From NCBI RefSeq assembly GCF_943192915.1, contig NZ_CALPCD010000001.1, positions 411,861 to 475,860 of the forward strand: DNA of 64,000 bases. The letters run 5' to 3'. The first letter of the stretch is position 1. Each line of letters opens with the position of its first letter. Under the pieces are notes generated by a model. That model saw nothing but the letters and a program-made list of their open reading frames with translations. It was not told the origin of the DNA and ran no database searches. Both the position numbers and the translations under genes were made by a program. This document shows positions 45,980 to 54,337 of the stretch, piece after piece. The DNA is from Anaerotardibacter muris. GTDB lineage: Bacteria; Actinomycetota; Coriobacteriia; Coriobacteriales; Eggerthellaceae.

Positions 45980-46951
45980 CTAAGCATTCGTATCGGAATC
46001 TTGATTGATAGCGCGCTCTTGCGCAACTTCAGCTTCAGCAAGGTCCAGATCTTCCACCTGCTTCTGGGCTGCTTGCTGTTGCACTGCGAACGCCTCAAGT
46101 TCGTCCACGCGCTTGTACAGGTTGCGGATCGCACGCTCAACAGGGTCGGGCAAGTCTTCTAGGCGGCTGTCCTCCTGAATGGAGCCACCGTCGAGGAAGT
46201 AGTCGCGATGATTCGCTCGAACGAAGGCGGTCTCGCGCTGAGATTCAACAGAGTTGCCAGTTACCGTAACGCTCGACTGCGTCACTTCAACCTCCACCTG
46301 CGTTGTGCCTGATAGCGAAGCAGAAGGCGCGCCTGCTGACGAATCCACCGAAGCCGCTTCGATCTTTGCAGCGGCAGCTTTCTCCAGTTCGGCCTTACGT
46401 TCTTCTTCGGCCTTCTTCGCCGTGGAAACGCCATCGCGCATGACAATGTGGCCAGGAACGCCCACCACGGTGCAGTTAGGGGGCACATCCTTCACCACCA
46501 CAGAACCGCCACCGATCTTGGAGTTATCGCCGATAGTGATGGAGCCGAGCACCGAGGCGCCCACGCCCACCATCACGTTGTTGCCCAAGGTTGGATGGCG
46601 CTTGCCAGTCTCTTTGCCCGTACCGCCCAGGGTAACGTTCTGATAGAGCACGCAGTCGTCGCCGATGATGGTGGTCTCGCCGATGATCACGCCCATAGCA
46701 TGGTCGATGAAGAAGCGGCGACCGATCTGCGCACCGGGATGGATCTCTACGCCCGTCCAAAAGCGAGCACACTGAGAAAGGTAGCGCGCCAATCCACGCA
46801 GACCCTTCTTCCACAGCCAATGATTGATCACATGCGCCCAACGCGCTTGAAGGCCCGGATAGGTGAGCCAGATGAGGAATTTCGAGGGGGCGGCGGGGTC
46901 CGTTGCTTGGACGGTGCGGATATCCTCCGCCATGGTTGAAAAGATGTTCAT
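45980..46951 (-). CDS. cysE: Serine O-acetyltransferase with extended C-terminus
   Basis: A 323-residue protein from the ATG at 46951 (GAAGGGCAG upstream). Residues about 1-190 are a short-form CysE with left-handed beta-helix repeats: [40 protein letters not shown] and VVGVPGHIV. It makes O-acetylserine from serine and acetyl-CoA. An additional 130 residues follow: a charged [16 protein letters not shown] helix, a Ser/Thr/Val-rich stretch, then [21 protein letters not shown], possibly a coiled coil. The tail is not part of the usual family length of about 220. It is upstream of cysS. Confidence 0.92.
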   Translation of the reverse strand: MNIFSTMAEDIRTVQATDPAAPSKFLIWLTYPGLQARWAHVINHWLWKKGLRGLARYLSQCARFWTGVEIHPGAQIGRRFFIDHAMGVIIGETTIIGDDCVLYQNVTLGGTGKETGKRHPTLGNNVMVGVGASVLGSITIGDNSKIGGGSVVVKDVPPNCTVVGVPGHIVMRDGVSTAKKAEEERKAELEKAAAAKIEAASVDSSAGAPSASLSGTTQVEVEVTQSSVTVTGNSVESQRETAFVRANHRDYFLDGGSIQEDSRLEDLPDPVERAIRNLYKRVDELEAFAVQQQAAQKQVEDLDLAEAEVAQERAINQDSDTNA

Positions 46952-47083
46952 GGGATCTGCCCTTCTTGTCTTGCGAAATAGTACCACGTATAGCGCGGGC
47001 ACCGCTCCATCAATAGGTGGTCCATCAATGGGCGGCGGTTGCTCTGTGCGTGCACTAAGATCCGCACGAGCGCGCCGAAAGCA

Positions 47084-47593
47084 CTAACAACATCGACAGA
47101 CAAGGGCAACGGCCTGGGCCGAGATGCCTTCTTCGCGGCCTTCGAAGCCAAGATGTTCAGTGGTGGTGGCCTTGAGGCCAACATTTTCAGGGGTAAGCCC
47201 GCAAGCGCGTGCGATATTCTCGCGCATTGCATCGCGGTACGGAGAAAGTTTCGGTGCTTGAGCTGCGATGACGCAATCGATATCCAAGATGTCGAAGCCG
47301 TTTTCACGCACCAGGTCCGCAACCGCCTTCAGTAGTTTGAGCGAATCGGCACCTTCATAGGCGGGATCAGTATCAGGGAAGAGCTTGCCGATGTCCCCTA
47401 AGCGCGTGGCCCCGAGCAGCGCATCGGCAATGGCGTGGAGCACCACGTCGGCATCGGAATGGCCATCGAGCCCCTGATGATGCGGGATGGTAACACCGCC
47501 CAAGATGAGCGCGCGATCAGGCGCGAATGCATGCACGTCATAGCCAAGGCCAACGCGCAAGCTGCGCAATTGTTCACTTGCGGTCTTCGCCAT
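47084..47593 (-). CDS. ispF: 2-C-methyl-D-erythritol 2,4-cyclodiphosphate synthase
   Basis: A 169-residue protein. RVGLGYDVHAF, GLDGHSDADVVLHAIADALLG, GDIGKLFPDTD and KATTTEHLGFEG are the IspF metal- and substrate-binding motifs. It cyclises CDP-ME 2-phosphate in the non-mevalonate isoprenoid pathway. Its ATG overlaps the ispD stop by one base (TAATG), so the two are translationally coupled. The intervening step (IspE) is not encoded here. Confidence 0.96.
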   Translation of the reverse strand: MAKTASEQLRSLRVGLGYDVHAFAPDRALILGGVTIPHHQGLDGHSDADVVLHAIADALLGATRLGDIGKLFPDTDPAYEGADSLKLLKAVADLVRENGFDILDIDCVIAAQAPKLSPYRDAMRENIARACGLTPENVGLKATTTEHLGFEGREEGISAQAVALVCRCC

Positions 47594-48435
47594 TAGGACT
47601 CGATCCCCTCGATGAGTGCCTGACGTACTGCCGCGGAGATGATGAGGAAATCTTCGGGCACTGTAAGCTTGATGTTGTCGCGCTTACCTTCGACCACCAT
47701 CACGCGGCCGCCAAGGCGCTCGATCAGCGAAGAGTCATCCGTGCCAACGAAGCCATCGGAAAGAGCTGCCGCATGCGCGCGACGATAGATGCCCGCGCGG
47801 AAGATCTGCGGGGTCTGCGCATTCCAAAAGACTGAACGATCAGGGGTTCCTTGGATGATGCCATTCTCCACGATCTTCAGCGTGTCGATGGTAGGATGCC
47901 CCACCACCGCGCCGTCGCAATCGATATTGCCCTTCAGCACGCTAATGGTATGCTCCACCAGGTCGCGCGAGATGAGCGGGCGGGCGCCGTCATGGAGCAT
48001 AACGTATTCGAAATTATCGGGGACCAATTCGAGGCCCGAAAAGGCCGATTCCTGACGAAGCGAACCTGCTGGCGCCATGACGATGGGCGTTGCGAATGGG
48101 AACGGATCGATGGCTTTGCGCAGGTATTCTTCGGTGCGCTCTTCAGGACACACCACCACGATAAGTCCCACGTCGCCTACGCTGTCGAACACCTCGGCCG
48201 AACGCGTGAGGATGGGCTTGCCTGCAACCTCTACCAGCTGCTTGCCGCCTTCCACCCCGAAGCGCTCACCACTGCCACCAGCCAGGATGATCACTGCCGT
48301 CTGCGCGTTTTCGTTCACCGTGCCCGTGAGCTGCATCTGCGTGCGAAGCGCATCGAAGGTGTCGCTGTCCTTCACTTTTTGCAGGAGCTTGTCGATAGCC
48401 TGGGGGCTGAAGACGGGGTCGATGGTTTCTGGCAT
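47593..48435 (-). CDS. ispD: 2-C-methyl-D-erythritol 4-phosphate cytidylyltransferase
   Basis: A 280-residue protein, about 45 longer at the N-terminus than most IspD. The nucleotide-binding loop AVIILAGGSGERFG comes after that extension. KPILTRSAEVF, MLHDGARPLIS and ERLGGRVMVVEGKRDNIKLTVPED complete the family pattern. It forms CDP-ME from MEP and CTP. The extension (SPQAIDKLLQKVKDSDTF) looks helical. It is the first gene of ispD-ispF-cysE-cysS, which read the same way with short gaps. Confidence 0.94.
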   Translation of the reverse strand: MPETIDPVFSPQAIDKLLQKVKDSDTFDALRTQMQLTGTVNENAQTAVIILAGGSGERFGVEGGKQLVEVAGKPILTRSAEVFDSVGDVGLIVVVCPEERTEEYLRKAIDPFPFATPIVMAPAGSLRQESAFSGLELVPDNFEYVMLHDGARPLISRDLVEHTISVLKGNIDCDGAVVGHPTIDTLKIVENGIIQGTPDRSVFWNAQTPQIFRAGIYRRAHAAALSDGFVGTDDSSLIERLGGRVMVVEGKRDNIKLTVPEDFLIISAAVRQALIEGIES

Positions 48436-48528
48436 AGAGACCTCTTATCGTTATGCTGCCTAAACAGCTTGAATTCTTGCCCTTCTAGTTTACTTCATCT
48501 GCTAGGTTTTTGATAATGCACGTCCGAA

Positions 48529-48663
48529 GACTGAGGCACCTGCGAAGTTCAAATTCTCCTGCTACCCTGCTCGCCCTTCGGGCTGGTGCGGTCGCTCGAT
48601 GTACTACTTAACTTATATTTATGCATCGAGAGAATCTGATACCTCACTGGCACCTCAGGCGTC
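48529..48663. repeat. Dispersed element family B, copy B2
   Basis: The left arm gactgaggcacctgcgaagt (48529-) pairs with the right arm acctcactggcacctcaggc plus gtc (to 48663). The core attctcctgctaccctgctc, gcccttcgggctggtgcggt and ctcgatg/gcatcgag is shared with B1, while the arms differ from B1. It fills much of the 323-base gap 48436-48758, followed by the clpC terminator. Confidence 0.7.
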
Positions 48664-48701
48664 TCTCTCCTTTGTTGACTATCGTCCAACAGATATAAAG
48701 C

Positions 48702-48727
48702 AAGAAAGCCCGCTTAAGTAAGCGGGC
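48702..48727 (-). terminator. Terminator of clpC
   Basis: AAGCGGGC and GCCCGCTT (48708-48715 with 48720-48727) form a perfect eight-base stem with a four-base loop. On the minus strand it is followed by TTTCTTG. It lies about 30 bases after the clpC stop. Confidence 0.85.
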
Positions 48728-48758
48728 CTTCGTTGAGGTCTCTCTGCTGCGTAGAGGC

Positions 48759-51338
48759 TTAGTCGGCGGCGGAGTCGCCTGAAGAGCCGCGGCCCGAACC
48801 AGAGCCACCACGGGTAAGGCCCGCACGACCAAGGTCGTAACCGCTCAAGATGAGCTCGGCTTCCTTAGCGATGGTGTCGCGCTTGCGCGGAGCTGGGATC
48901 AAACCAGAGCCCTGCTTGAACACGAGCTTCTCGTCGTCCACGTCCACATCGATGACCGAACCGCTGGTCCACTTGCCTTCCAGGATCTGCTCAGAGATTG
49001 GATCTTCGAGCAAGCGCTGGATAGCGCGGCGCAGCGGGCGCGCACCGAAGGACAGGTCGGTGCCCTCCTTGGCAATATAGCGATTCGCGGCATCGGACAT
49101 GTTGATGGTCATGTTCTGCTCGATCAAACGGTCGCGTAGGTCTGCCACCATCAGATCCACGATCTCGACGATCTCATCTTCAGTGAGCGACTTGAACACG
49201 ATGATGTCATCGATACGGTTCAAGAATTCGGGGCGGAACAGGCGCTTTACCTCGCTCATAACGCGGGTCTTGATCTCGCCGTCGTCCATGCCCGAGCCTC
49301 CGCCAGAAGTGAATCCCAGCGGCGTGGTAGCGGTGATCTCGCGCGCACCCACGTTCGAGGTCATGATGATGACCGTATTGCGGAAGTCGACCATGCGACC
49401 CTGCGCATCGGTCAAGCGACCCTCTTCAAGGATCTGCAGCAAGATGTTGAACACATCGGGGTGAGCCTTCTCGATCTCGTCGAAGAGCACCACCGAATAG
49501 GGGCGCTGGCGCACCGCAGTGGTAAGCTGGCCACCTTCATCGTAGCCCACATAGCCCGGAGGCGAACCGATCAGACGCGAGACCGTATGCTTCTCCATGT
49601 ATTCGGACATATCGAAGGAGATGAGCGCATCCTGGGAGTTGAACAGGAATTCCGCGAGTGTCTTGGACAGCTCGGTCTTGCCAACACCCGAAGGACCGAG
49701 GAAGATGAACGAACCAGCAGGACGCTTGGGGTCCTTCAAGCCTGAACGACTGCGGCGGATCGCCTTCGAAAGCGCCGTTACCGCTTCATCCTGGCCGATG
49801 ACGCGCTCATGCAGCACAGACTCCATGCGCAAGAGCTTCTCGGTTTCCGCCTCGGTCAAATTCGAAACGGGAACGCCGGTGGTCATCGAAACAACATCGG
49901 CGATATCTTCCACCGTGATCTCGTTGATGATCTTCTGGGTCTTCTCTTCCCAATCCGCCTGAGCCTTCTTACGCTCTTCGCGCACCTTGGCTTCACGGTC
50001 GCGCACATCAGCGGCACGCTCGAAATCTTGATCAGCGATAGCGGAATCCTTCTCAGCACGAAGCTGACGCAACTTGTCGTCAAGTTCCTGAAGTTCATCA
50101 GGCAAGACCATGTTACGGATGCGCATGCGCGCGCCCGCTTCGTCAAGCACATCAATAGCCTTGTCGGGCAGGAAGCGATCTTGGATGTAGCGGTCGGAAA
50201 GCGAAACGGCAGCCTGCAGCGCGTCGTCCGAGAAGTGCACATGATGATGCTCTTCGTACTTGTCGCGCAAGCCCTCCATGATGCGGACCGCCTGCTCTTC
50301 GTTGGGCTCCTTGATGACGACCGTCTGGAAGCGACGCTCGAACGCGGAATCCTTCTCCAAGTGCTTGCGGTATTCATCGAGCGTGGTAGCGCCGATGATC
50401 TGGATCTCGCCGCGCGACAGCGGCGGCTTCAGGATAGAAGCTGCGTCCATGGAGCCTTCGGCAGCACCCGCACCGATGAGCGTATGCAGCTCGTCGATGA
50501 ACAGGATGATGTCGTTAGCCTGCTCCACTTCTTTGATGCATTTCTTCAGGCGCTCTTCGAATTCGCCGCGATACTTCGAGCCCGCGACCAACGCCGAAAC
50601 GTCCAAGGTGACCAAACGCATGTTACGCAAGATATCGGGCACCTGGTCAGCTACGATCAGCTGCGCCAAGCCTTCGACCACCGCGGTCTTACCCACGCCT
50701 GGTTCGCCCAAGAGCAAGGGGTTGTTCTTCTGGCGACGGCACAAGATCTGCATGACGCGTTCTATCTCGCCCGCGCGCCCGATAACGGGGTCGAGCTTGC
50801 CATCAGCAGCCTTCTTCGTTAAGTCGACGCTGAATTCCTTCAGCACGCTATCGGAAGGCGCTGCCTGAGGGTCGAAATTCTGGCCCGCGAACACAGACGA
50901 CTGACCGACCAGGTCGTTCAGTGCAGCACGCAGATCGTCACCCGAAACGCCCATGCGCTCGAGCACTTCGATGGCCGTGCCTTCGTTTTCGCGGATGATG
51001 CCGAGCAACAGATGCTCGGTAGAAATGTAGCTTTGGCCCATCTGCATGGCTTCACGCAGGGAATTCTCCAACACGCGCTTCACACGCGGGGTGAAGCTCA
51101 AATGGCCCGACACATCGGTAGATTCATCGATGGTGACCAAACGGCGGATAGCAGCCACCGTGGCTTCGTAATGCACGCCCAAACGCTCGAGCGCCTGTGC
51201 GGCTAGGCCATCTTCTTCTTTGAGCAAAGCCAAGAGCACATGCTCGGTACCGACGTAGGGCTGGTGGAGCCCACGAGCTTCCTCCTGAGCCAAGACCAGT
51301 ACCTTGCGGGCTTTGTCAGTGAACTTGTCGAACGACAT
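48759..51338 (-). CDS. clpC: ATP-dependent Clp protease ATP-binding subunit ClpC
   Basis: An 859-residue HSP100 protein with AAAGGAGG before the ATG. The N domain has two Clp_N repeats (KARKVLVLAQEEA, VGTEHVLLALL). AAA1 has GEPGVGKTAVVEGLAQ, the middle region carries a UVR motif (about 420-455), and AAA2 has GPSGVGKTELSKTLAEF. It unfolds substrates for ClpP and is the main quality-control unfoldase in actinobacteria. The last 20 residues are Gly/Ser-rich. It lies fifteen bases after lysS. No CIRCE or CtsR site was seen. Confidence 0.96.
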   Translation of the reverse strand: MSFDKFTDKARKVLVLAQEEARGLHQPYVGTEHVLLALLKEEDGLAAQALERLGVHYEATVAAIRRLVTIDESTDVSGHLSFTPRVKRVLENSLREAMQMGQSYISTEHLLLGIIRENEGTAIEVLERMGVSGDDLRAALNDLVGQSSVFAGQNFDPQAAPSDSVLKEFSVDLTKKAADGKLDPVIGRAGEIERVMQILCRRQKNNPLLLGEPGVGKTAVVEGLAQLIVADQVPDILRNMRLVTLDVSALVAGSKYRGEFEERLKKCIKEVEQANDIILFIDELHTLIGAGAAEGSMDAASILKPPLSRGEIQIIGATTLDEYRKHLEKDSAFERRFQTVVIKEPNEEQAVRIMEGLRDKYEEHHHVHFSDDALQAAVSLSDRYIQDRFLPDKAIDVLDEAGARMRIRNMVLPDELQELDDKLRQLRAEKDSAIADQDFERAADVRDREAKVREERKKAQADWEEKTQKIINEITVEDIADVVSMTTGVPVSNLTEAETEKLLRMESVLHERVIGQDEAVTALSKAIRRSRSGLKDPKRPAGSFIFLGPSGVGKTELSKTLAEFLFNSQDALISFDMSEYMEKHTVSRLIGSPPGYVGYDEGGQLTTAVRQRPYSVVLFDEIEKAHPDVFNILLQILEEGRLTDAQGRMVDFRNTVIIMTSNVGAREITATTPLGFTSGGGSGMDDGEIKTRVMSEVKRLFRPEFLNRIDDIIVFKSLTEDEIVEIVDLMVADLRDRLIEQNMTINMSDAANRYIAKEGTDLSFGARPLRRAIQRLLEDPISEQILEGKWTSGSVIDVDVDDEKLVFKQGSGLIPAPRKRDTIAKEAELILSGYDLGRAGLTRGGSGSGRGSSGDSAAD

Positions 51339-51353
51339 ACGCCACCTCCTTTG

Positions 51354-52877
51354 TTACTTGGCTTCGTCGCGCATATGAGGGAATAGCAATACATCGCGAA
51401 TCGTAGGTGAATCCGTAAGAAGCATGGTGAGGCGATCTATGCCAATGCCGACACCGCCGGCGGGAGGCATTCCGTATTCCAAAGCGCGCACGTAGTCATC
51501 GTCGAATCCCATTGCCTCATCGTCGCCCATGTCCTTGGCAGCCAACTGCGCTCGGAATCGCTCCGCTTGATCAACGGGATCATTAAGTTCATTAAAAGCA
51601 TTAGCATACTCGTGGCCAGAAATAAACAGTTCGAAGCGGTCAGCCACCTCATCTTCACCAATTTTCCGTTTTGCGAGCGGTGAGACCTCGATAGGATGGT
51701 CAGTAACGAAGGTAGGTTGGATAAGGGTCGCTTCCACGCATTCCTCGAATAGCTCAGCGATGATCTTGCCCTTACCCCAGGCATCTTCCACGTGAACGCC
51801 ATGCGCTTCAGCGATGGCAGCGACCTGTTCGCGCGTCATATCGAAGCTCACATTCTCGCCCGTGGCTTCATTGACCAGTTCTACCATGCTGGCGCGGCGC
51901 CACTGCCCGCCAAGATCGATGGTGGTGCCTTGGTATTCCACTTCCAGCGTTCCGCATGCTGCCAGCGCGGCTGCCTGAACAAAGCCCTGCGTAAGCTCCA
52001 TCATGCCCTCCAGATCGGAGAATGCCTGATAGGCTTCCATAGTGGTGAATTCAGGATTGTGATAGGGGTCCATGCCTTCATTGCGGAACTGACGGCCGAT
52101 CTCGAATACCTTCTCGAACCCGCCAACCAACAGGCGCTTGAGCGGCAGTTCCGTTGCGATGCGCAAGAAATAGTCGCGATCGAGCGCGTTGAAGTGCGTG
52201 GTGAAGGGCTTAGCATTCGCGCCACCCATGATGGAGTGGAGGAACGGTGTCTCGACTTCGTAGAAGCCCTGATCTTCCATGTAGCGGCGGATAGCCGAGA
52301 TAATCTTGGAGCGCTTCTCGAAGGTGTCACGCACTTCGGGGTTCACGATAAGATCCACGTAGCGCTGACGGTAACGCAGCTCCTTGTCGGCCAGGCCGTG
52401 GAACTTCTCAGGCAGCGGGCGCAAGGACTTGGAGAGCAACTCGTAGGTGTCGACCGCCACCGAAAGCTGACCACGGCGGGTGCGCATCATGCAACCTGAA
52501 ACACCGATCCAGTCTCCCACGTCCAGATCCTTCATGGCTGCGAAGGTGTCTTCGCCAAGCGCATTGATGCGGCAGAACAACTGGATGCTGCTGGTAGCAT
52601 CGCGCAGTTCCATGAAGATGATCTTGCCCTGGTCGCGCTTGGCCATGATGCGGCCAGCTACTTCCACGCGATCTTCGGTGGTCTCGCCGTCTTCCAGGCC
52701 CGCGTACTTCGCTTCCAGCTCATCGATGTGATGAGAGTAGGTGAAGGCGTGGCCATACGGGTTTTCACCCGCAGCGATGAGCGCCTCGCGCTTAGCGTGA
52801 CGCACCAAGATAGGGTCATCTTCGGGGGTCTCTGGCGCGTTTTCCAGATCCGCGTTTTGAGGTGTGGTCTCGGTCAT
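51354..52877 (-). CDS. lysS: Lysyl-tRNA synthetase, class II
   Basis: A 507-residue protein from the ATG at 52877, with AAAGG seven bases upstream. The N-terminal OB fold (VEVAGRIMAKRDQGKIIFME) binds the anticodon. Class II motif 2 is near FRNEGMDPYHNPEFTTMEAY, and motif 3 is GGVGIGIDRLTMLLTD. It charges tRNA-Lys. It is transcribed after greA, though a hairpin at 52896-52925 separates them, and leads into clpC. Confidence 0.96.
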   Translation of the reverse strand: MTETTPQNADLENAPETPEDDPILVRHAKREALIAAGENPYGHAFTYSHHIDELEAKYAGLEDGETTEDRVEVAGRIMAKRDQGKIIFMELRDATSSIQLFCRINALGEDTFAAMKDLDVGDWIGVSGCMMRTRRGQLSVAVDTYELLSKSLRPLPEKFHGLADKELRYRQRYVDLIVNPEVRDTFEKRSKIISAIRRYMEDQGFYEVETPFLHSIMGGANAKPFTTHFNALDRDYFLRIATELPLKRLLVGGFEKVFEIGRQFRNEGMDPYHNPEFTTMEAYQAFSDLEGMMELTQGFVQAAALAACGTLEVEYQGTTIDLGGQWRRASMVELVNEATGENVSFDMTREQVAAIAEAHGVHVEDAWGKGKIIAELFEECVEATLIQPTFVTDHPIEVSPLAKRKIGEDEVADRFELFISGHEYANAFNELNDPVDQAERFRAQLAAKDMGDDEAMGFDDDYVRALEYGMPPAGGVGIGIDRLTMLLTDSPTIRDVLLFPHMRDEAK

Positions 52878-52895
52878 CGAAAGCCTTTCTGGTAT

Positions 52896-52925
52896 AAACA
52901 ACGCCGGTGCCAAAGCACCAGCGTT
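52896..52925 (-). terminator. Hairpin between greA and lysS
   Basis: AACGCCGGTGC (52900-52910) pairs with GCACCAGCGTT (52915-52925) with one mismatch. On the minus strand it is followed by GTTTAT. It probably ends or attenuates the greA transcript just before the lysS start. Confidence 0.6.
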
Positions 52926-53006
52926 AGATTCGGGTCGATCTTCAGTTCACGATCGTGCAAGCGTGCAGCACGCAGGCGTTCGCCTGCATCCTGGATGAGC
53001 GCATGC

Positions 53007-53474
53007 TTAGTGCTCGATCTTGAGGACGGTCATGTGAATGTCGCGTCCGGTAGGGCCTTGGATATCGATCTTGTCGCCCTTCTTGCTGCCCAGCAGCGCT
53101 GCGCCAACAGGCGATTCGTTCGAGATCTTGCCTTCTGCGGAATTGGATTCCGCTGCACCTACGATGGTGAAGACGCGCTCAGTACCGCTCATGTCCACGG
53201 TAACCTTGCTGCCGATGTTCACCTTAGAAGAACGCTTCGGCGTGTCCACAACGGTAGCTTCGCCCAGGATGCGAGTGATCTCGGCGATGCGGCCTTCCAT
53301 CATGGCCTGTTCGTTCTTAGCGTCATCATATTCGGAGTTTTCCGAGATGTCGCCGAATTCACGTGCAACGCGAATGCGCTCGCCGATCTCGGCGCGCTTC
53401 TCGGTCTCAAGATAGTGCAGCTCTTCTTCGAGCTTAGCTTTGCCTTCTTGGGTGAGGATGTAATCTTTTTCCAT
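53007..53474 (-). CDS. greA: Transcription elongation factor GreA
   Basis: A 155-residue protein of normal length. The N-terminal coiled coil includes LTQEGKAKLEEELHYLETEKR, and the tip residues DISENSEYDDAK are present. The C-terminal domain has GSKVTVDM and SPVGAALLGSKKGD. It inserts into the RNA polymerase secondary channel and stimulates transcript cleavage in backtracked complexes. It lies about 100 bases after tatA, from which it is separated by a terminator hairpin. Confidence 0.96.
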   Translation of the reverse strand: MEKDYILTQEGKAKLEEELHYLETEKRAEIGERIRVAREFGDISENSEYDDAKNEQAMMEGRIAEITRILGEATVVDTPKRSSKVNIGSKVTVDMSGTERVFTIVGAAESNSAEGKISNESPVGAALLGSKKGDKIDIQGPTGRDIHMTVLKIEH

Positions 53475-53534
53475 GGGTCCCCCGTAGTGTTCGTTCGTGT
53501 GCTTCAGCGCCGCAGGAGATGGCGCACCTTTCGA

Positions 53535-53566
53535 GTAAAAGAAGCGCGCTTGGATAGGTGCGCGCT
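53535..53566 (-). terminator. Terminator of tatA
   Basis: AGCGCGC (53543-53549) pairs with GCGCGCT (53560-53566). On the minus strand the stem is followed by TCTTTTACT. It lies ten bases after the tatA stop, and a T-run on the other side makes it potentially bidirectional. Confidence 0.8.
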
Positions 53567-53575
53567 CTTTTGGTT

Positions 53576-53917
53576 CTATTCAGTCGGTTCCTTCTTTTCG
53601 GTCTCTTCAGTGACCGCATCTGAAGTGCTGAAATCCTTTTCAGCTTCCGCCTGGGCCTTTGCGTCATTTTCAGCAGAGCGCTTGCCTGGTTCAGGCTTGT
53701 CTACCACTTCGAGCTCTTCAGGCTCTTCGGTCTTGGCCTCTGCTTCGGCCTCTTCGGCTTTCTTCTTCTTGCCGCCTAAGCCTTCACGCAGATTCTTCAC
53801 GGTCTTACCGATGGCCGTGCCAAGCTTTGGAAGGTTCTTGGGGCCGAAGATGATCAGGATGACCACCAAGATGATGACGATTTCCAGAATGCCAATGCCA
53901 GTTCCTGGAATTTTCAT
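53576..53917 (-). CDS. tatA: Twin-arginine translocase subunit TatA/E
   Basis: A 113-residue protein. One N-terminal membrane helix (ILEIVIILVVILIIFGPKNLP) with the FGPKNLPKLG hinge is followed by an amphipathic helix (AIGKTVKNLREGL) and a long Glu/Lys-rich tail, longer than in most TatA. It would form the pore or membrane-thinning part of the Tat export pathway. tatB and tatC are not in the window. A single-gene unit ahead of greA. Confidence 0.93.
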   Translation of the reverse strand: MKIPGTGIGILEIVIILVVILIIFGPKNLPKLGTAIGKTVKNLREGLGGKKKKAEEAEAEAKTEEPEELEVVDKPEPGKRSAENDAKAQAEAEKDFSTSDAVTEETEKKEPTE

Positions 53918-54113
53918 AGTTCTTACACCTCCGCTGGGATCGCTCCCGCTGTTAAACGTGTTGTGCGTTTTCAGTATGCGCTACCGTACCTGTGCACGGT
54001 AGATATGCGCCCAAGAATTTTATCAAAAAACACACTGCGGACTCGCGCGATCACGCGCAATCCCTTTAAGTGGTCGGTGGGAGCAGAGAAGAGCCAGCTG
54101 GGGCTCTTCTGGG

Positions 54114-54285
54114 GTGCTGCGGCTGCAAGGTAATCGTGCATAACTTACCCGTTCCGCTGTTCGCCCTTCGGGCTCATGCGCTGCACTGCCTCATGCATCG
54201 TTACGCGAATTCAGCTTTGCTGAATTCTGGTTTGGAAATTAGTGTTCAGAGTAAGTTCTGCGCGCCCACCTTACACCCGCAGCAC
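54114..54285. repeat. Dispersed element family A, copy A4
   Basis: The left arm gtgctgcggctgcaaggta (54114-54132) pairs with the right arm caccttacacccgcagcac (to 54285). The core acttacccgttccgctgttc, cgcccttcgggct and gcgctgcactgcctcatgcat is shared with A1-A3. The internal hairpin gaattcagc-ttt-gctgaattc is perfect. It fills the middle of the 420-base gap 53918-54337. The segment 54080-54110 before it holds another hairpin (agaagagcc/gggctcttct). Confidence 0.78.
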
Positions 54286-54298
54286 CGCACAAAGAGTT

Positions 54299-54328
54299 CG
54301 AGCAGAGAGGCTGGTTCCTCTCTGCTCG
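54299..54328 (-). terminator. Hairpin terminator after the carbohydrate-binding lipoprotein gene
   Basis: CGAGCAGAGAGG (54299-54310) pairs perfectly with CCTCTCTGCTCG (54317-54328). It lies ten bases after the stop at 54338. The T-run is weak (aactcttt). Confidence 0.65.
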
Positions 54329-54337
54329 AGTGGTGAT

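Noticed and set aside
44344..46008. Open frame of 554 codons opposite cysS
   Set aside because: Shadow of cysS starting inside repeat C2; no domain or start signal.
45937..47083. T-box leader for cysE/cysS
   Set aside because: The gaps before cysS (43 bases) and cysE (132 bases) are too short and lack the T-box sequence TGGNACCGCG.
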